The translations under genes were made by a program, and so were the position numbers. DNA of 64,000 bases from JACRLW01 sp046349595. Lineage in GTDB: Bacteria > Planctomycetota > UBA1135 > UBA2386. The notes below the pieces were generated by a model, which worked only from the letters and a program-made list of their open reading frames with translations, was not told the DNA's origin and did not search any database. Where the stretch lies: NCBI GenBank assembly GCA_046349595.1, contig JAXMCA010000001.1:186001-250000 (forward strand), read 5' to 3'. Shown here piece by piece: positions 61,301 through 64,000 of this stretch; the stretch's first letter is position 1; every line of letters starts with the position of its first letter.

Positions 61301-62967
61301 GCCTGCGGGTCGGCCGCGAACACCGGGACCGCGACGGGAGCGCCCTGCGTCGCCATGCGGTAGGCGTCCTGGCCACGGCCGTCGATCATGTCCGCGTTCA
61401 TGCCTGCGGTGCCGAGCCGCGCCGCGAGCAGAAGCGGTCCGTACATCACCGCGACCTGCTGCGGCGCGTCGGGCAGCGCCTGCAGGTGCAGCGCCATCGG
61501 CAGCGTCAGTGTGACTTCCTTGCCCTTGGTCCAGGGTCCGCGGAGATCGATGTAGCCGGTGCCCTCACCCTGCCGGGCCCACGACGGCACGCGCACGCGC
61601 ACCGTGACGTCGCAATCGGAGTTCGCGACGATCGTGACCTGCTGCTCGTCGGGGAAGCGCGTGCGCAGCTCGAACTCGGCGTGCTTGCCCGCGAAGGTCG
61701 CGCGCGACGGCACGAAGCCGGTGACCCAAACGCGTGCGTCGTCCTCCCACCAGACGCCGTCGCAGAGGGTGGCGAAGGATTCGATTCCGGTGCCGCTGCA
61801 GCACACGAAGGAGTGCTCGGCGGGGGAGTAGTGCCGGAACAGTCCGGGCAGCAGCGGCACGTAGTACATGATCGACCCCGCGTCGTCGGGGTGATGCGTG
61901 CCGAGGATGCCGTTCCACAGCGCGCGCTCCGCGTAGTCGGCGTACTTCCAGTCGCCGGTCTGCGCGAACAGGCGCAGCGCGAGCTTGCGCAGGTTGTGCG
62001 TCACGCAGTTCTCGGCGGTCTCCGGGCCGAGATCGGCGGCGAGCTCACCGGGTGCGCGGCGCCAGTACTCGTAGCTGCTGGTGCCGCCGGTCGGATAGCA
62101 GCGACCCTCGGTCACCAGATCGAAGAAGCGCGTCGCGGCCCGACGGTGTGCATCGTCACCCGTGAGTTCGAAGAGTCGCGCCTCGGCGAGCAGCTTGGGG
62201 ATCTGTGTGTTGGCGTGCAGTCCGCGCAGCGGATCGCCGTCGGTCGCGAGCGGATCGATCACCCGCCGGTGGCGGAATCGCGACGCGAGCGCGAGGTGCC
62301 GCGGCTCCTTGGTGATCGCGTGGAGCGCGGCGAGCGCATCGGGCATGCCGCCGAACTCGGTGTCGAGGGTCTTCTGCATCGCCGCTTCGTCGAGACGGGC
62401 GGTGCGCGCATCGACCCAGTCGGCGAAGCGCGTGGCCACTTCCAGCGCGCGCGCATCGTGACAGCGCAGGTGCACGTCGATCAGTCCCTGCAGCACCTTG
62501 TGCAGCGTGTACCACGGCGCCCACACCCGCTCACCGCGTTCGAGACGGTCGAAGAAGCTCTCGGGAAAGGCGCTGAGATAGCCCTTGCCCAGCTTGTCCT
62601 GGCACTCCGCGAGCGCAGCGACCATCGCGACGGCGCGCGCGCGGAGCTCGTCGTCGCCGGTCGCCTCGAAGGCCTCCGCGCAGGCGCTGAGGTAGTGGCC
62701 GGTGAAGTGCCCGCGCAGCTCGCAGTCCGGCGCCTCCCATCCGCCGAGAGGCTTCGCATCCGATGCGATCCCGGCATTGACCCGGAAGTCGTGCAGCAGG
62801 CGCTCGGGATCGACCTCGTGCAGGTAGCGCACCAGCAGGTCCTGCGAGTGACGGAGCTCGCCGTCGAGCAGGCGGACCTCGGTCAGCGGGAGGGGACGCG
62901 GCCCGTGTGGTGCGTCCTGCGGAGCGACGAGAGCGAGCAGCGCGAAGGCGATCGGGAGGGCGGACAT
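58339..62967 (-). CDS. Secreted double beta-L-arabinofuranosidase (GH146-like plus GH127-like domains)
   Basis: A 1542-residue protein with a signal peptide (1-17). Domain 1 (about 25-610) is a DUF1680 glycosidase with zinc-site ENC (Glu319, Cys321) and Cys389-Cys390 in FVCCSGTG. A small beta domain (about 635-750) like those following GH146 enzymes is next. Domain 2 (about 765-1400) is GH127-like, with Glu1056 (candidate acid/base), Glu1072 and Cys1074 in CETCAA, and Cys1140-Cys1141 in CACCPSN. The 16-residue gap Glu1056-Glu1072 equals Glu322-Glu338 of HypBA1. The last about 130 residues look like a discoidin-type binding domain. First gene of the operon. Confidence 0.88.
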   Translation of the reverse strand: MSALPIAFALLALVAPQDAPHGPRPLPLTEVRLLDGELRHSQDLLVRYLHEVDPERLLHDFRVNAGIASDAKPLGGWEAPDCELRGHFTGHYLSACAEAFEATGDDELRARAVAMVAALAECQDKLGKGYLSAFPESFFDRLERGERVWAPWYTLHKVLQGLIDVHLRCHDARALEVATRFADWVDARTARLDEAAMQKTLDTEFGGMPDALAALHAITKEPRHLALASRFRHRRVIDPLATDGDPLRGLHANTQIPKLLAEARLFELTGDDAHRRAATRFFDLVTEGRCYPTGGTSSYEYWRRAPGELAADLGPETAENCVTHNLRKLALRLFAQTGDWKYADYAERALWNGILGTHHPDDAGSIMYYVPLLPGLFRHYSPAEHSFVCCSGTGIESFATLCDGVWWEDDARVWVTGFVPSRATFAGKHAEFELRTRFPDEQQVTIVANSDCDVTVRVRVPSWARQGEGTGYIDLRGPWTKGKEVTLTLPMALHLQALPDAPQQVAVMYGPLLLAARLGTAGMNADMIDGRGQDAYRMATQGAPVAVPVFAADPQAAPDAWLERIPGDAPRYRSRQGVGHPRDLEFAPFYRVHGERYAAFVTLGKGVATGEASASRGDVVDAVRCGDPQSQRAHDHQSWRGTPETLEGGVIALRSPSFLRFDLRCDPQAAQRVRLEFASADAEAAYQIELDGLPAAHGTVPAGQDATTVTVEHTLDLALTRGKEVVALKLLPGRGAHATPRWVSAAMLRDAAKPSEPPKQGQGSGIVPVDFSKVQVDDAFWSPRIAQSHDHTIPHAFEKCDARLRNFERAAGMRDGGFEGAYPFDDSDVYKVIEGAAYHLALHPDPALDARLDSIIATLAKAQEPDGYLYTARQLHCDRLKSWFGDERWSNLGQSHELYNAGHLIEAAVAHFQATGKRSLLDVGIKLADLIDRDFGPKARHTPPGHPELEIALMSLSRATGEKRYLDLARFFVEQRGHTEGRAGYGEYAQDHAPVLEAEHAVGHAVRAAYLYTAMADIAALDGDPRFVTAVDRLWNDVVGSKLYVTGGIGATGAGEAFGAAYELPNASAYCETCAAIANALWNHRMFLLHGDARYVDVLERSIYNNVLSGIGLDGTHFFYPNVLQSFGGADRAAWFGCACCPSNLSRFVPSIARFVAATRGDDDLFVNLYVGGRMRVTLGGREIGVETTTRYPLDGEISLRVSAARPQRFRLRLRIPGWARETPVPSALYSFIDGPSAPVTLAVDGEPVAVTLDDGYALLEREWKDGDTIALHLPMPVRKLRARDEVEADRGKLALQRGPLMYCVEGVDLRGGDDFVPALMVGPQALIDAHFDERVLGGTVVLDGTAALVSRDGRQASITGSRAFRAIPYALWANRGRSPMTVWLAAEVGAAQPAPGPTLAHRSKASASFNGGLVGALSDQFDIADAADKSRPFFHTWPHKGGVEWVQYEFPKPASVQGCEVFWLRDIPHGECELPVSWRVLYREGGEWKPVAVQGDYPVTLDRFDHATWSPVTTDALRLEITQHDKLSTGIHEWRIIEGSR

Positions 62968-63026
62968 CGTCGCGCGAGTCTAGCGGTGCCGGGGAGCAGG
63001 TTCCGAGGGCGCATGCTGCGATCCCG

Positions 63027-63992
63027 TCAGCGCATCGCGGCTGCCTGGACCGGGCCCGCGCTCGCCCCGGCGACATGGCGGGCGATGGCCGACGACGCGC
63101 GGCCGTAGCGCAGAGCCGCCATGCCGAGGAGGATCGCGCAGAGGGCGAAGTCGGCGACGAGAAGTGCGCCGGCGATGCGCACCAGCGATGCGGCGAAGAG
63201 CGCGGTCACGCAGACGACGAGAGTCACCGCGTGCAGCGCGATCTGAGCGAGCGCTCCCGGCATCGGGAACAGGTCGTCCATCGTCGGCAGCAGCGGAATG
63301 GCCGTGGGCGTCTTCAGGCAGCGACGTTGCAGATGCGTGAAGCCGAGGAAGGCGAGGATCTTCGGCAGCATGCCGAGCACGACCGTGCTCGCGACGCCGA
63401 GGAGCGACAGCACGCCGAGCAGCAGGGTCTGCCGATGCGGAGGCAGCCAGGGAACGACGAGCGCGGGAGCGAGGGTCCGCACGAGGGTCAGCAGTGCGGT
63501 CGCGACGAGCACGCTTCCGGCGAGTTGCCACGCGAACACGGTCGCGTCCGAGCGCCGTCGACGGCGTCGCTTCAGCAAGAGGAGCAGGCTCATCGACCAG
63601 GCGAGACCTGCCGCCGCGATCGCGATTTCGCCGGAAGCCACCACGAGCGGCGTGGAGGCGAAGGCGAGCACGACCAGCGCAGCGAATGTCGCCGCACCGC
63701 AGCTGCGCGCGACGGCCGCAGGGAAGGGCGGCGTGACGTGGAACATCGGCACGACCTGTTGGCTGACGCCCATGATCATCAGCAGCACCCAGCCGAACAG
63801 TCCGAAGCCCGCGTGCACGTCGGTGACGTTGCGGTAGGCGATGCCGAGTGCCGGCCAGGCGATGCCGGCCGCCATCCACAGGCCGAGCGCGACAGTGCAC
63901 AGCAGCGCGAGCACGGCAAACCGGATCGTGAACAGGGCATCGCCACCGCGGGCGCGTCGCAGCACGCGCCAGGCGAGGAGCGGCACGAACAC
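63027..63992 (-). CDS. Multi-pass membrane protein, cut by the right window edge
   Basis: About 320 visible residues with some eight to ten membrane helices. A conserved HAGFGLFGWVLLMIMGVSQQVVPMFHVTP (His near 60 and near 85) resembles NnrS and haem-copper-oxidase-subunit-I-like permeases, where such His residues bind haem or copper. A charged loop RRRRRR near 142 fixes topology. The frame has no start before the window end, so the true N-terminus is likely outside. I cannot assign a function. Confidence 0.6.
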   Translation of the reverse strand: MFVPLLAWRVLRRARGGDALFTIRFAVLALLCTVALGLWMAAGIAWPALGIAYRNVTDVHAGFGLFGWVLLMIMGVSQQVVPMFHVTPPFPAAVARSCGAATFAALVVLAFASTPLVVASGEIAIAAAGLAWSMSLLLLLKRRRRRRSDATVFAWQLAGSVLVATALLTLVRTLAPALVVPWLPPHRQTLLLGVLSLLGVASTVVLGMLPKILAFLGFTHLQRRCLKTPTAIPLLPTMDDLFPMPGALAQIALHAVTLVVCVTALFAASLVRIAGALLVADFALCAILLGMAALRYGRASSAIARHVAGASAGPVQAAAMR

Positions 63993-64000
63993 GACGAGCG

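Overview
The window is a dense, GC-rich chromosomal segment with about 46 protein genes and no tRNA, rRNA, insertion sequence, phage gene or CRISPR array that I can see. No gap between genes exceeds about 290 bases. The gene content suggests a member of the Planctomycetota or a close relative: a full MoxR/Bat von Willebrand operon, a redoxin-cytochrome-copper-monooxygenase fusion, carboxypeptidase-regulatory-like surface proteins, an ECF sigma factor fused to a membrane anchor, futalosine-pathway MqnA, and large secreted glycosidases. This assignment is an inference from content, not a sequence comparison.

Layout. 1-2.1 kb: the end of a PP2C/SpoIIE-like protein, a MazG-like protein, and a broken SGNH-hydrolase gene. 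2.2-4.4 kb (minus): a secreted thioredoxin-fold/TPR protein. 4.6-15.5 kb (plus): MoxR, DUF58, a DUF4381-like protein, BatA, BatB, then (after a minus-strand aldehyde dehydrogenase) a redoxin/c-type haem/copper-monooxygenase fusion, BatC-, BatD- and BatE-like genes, mostly joined by 4-base stop/start overlaps. 15.5-16.6 kb: an Rrf2 regulator and a cobalamin adenosyltransferase. 16.6-24.4 kb (minus): lipA, E1-alpha, E1-beta, E2, a second E1-alpha, E3 and a small unknown gene, read as one 2-oxoacid (probably branched-chain) dehydrogenase operon, with a divergent TetR gene and an array of inverted GATAC/GTATC half-sites between them. 25.3-30.8 kb: a glycosyltransferase and a minus-strand WbpA/WbpE/WbpB/WbpD-like set for a diacetamido uronic acid nucleotide sugar, ending in a translationally coupled ArsR regulator. 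31.1-38.6 kb: a surface protein, both subunits of type IIB DNA topoisomerase VI on either side of ftsH and a pcm-type methyltransferase. 38.7-46.7 kb: MqnA, an ECF sigma factor fused to a transmembrane segment and carboxypeptidase-regulatory-like repeats, a membrane redoxin, and a large FG-GAP/VCBS lipoprotein. 46.7-55.9 kb: a thioredoxin-fold protein whose active site reads UGPC through an in-frame TGA, an esterase, an amidase, a MORN/CAP secreted protein, a VIT/VWA protein and a methyltransferase. 55.9-63 kb (minus): a GH146-GH127 double beta-L-arabinofuranosidase, an arabinokinase-like GHMP kinase and a GalT-like uridylyltransferase in one operon. The right edge cuts a multi-pass membrane protein.

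The two strongest leads are the candidate selenoprotein at 46685-47689, with a perfect 8-bp hairpin just 3' of the TGA, and a complete Topo VI pair in what looks like a bacterial genome. Others are the proposed arabinose-salvage operon, the sigma-surface fusion protein, the duplicated E1-alpha and several unexplained palindromes and repeats.
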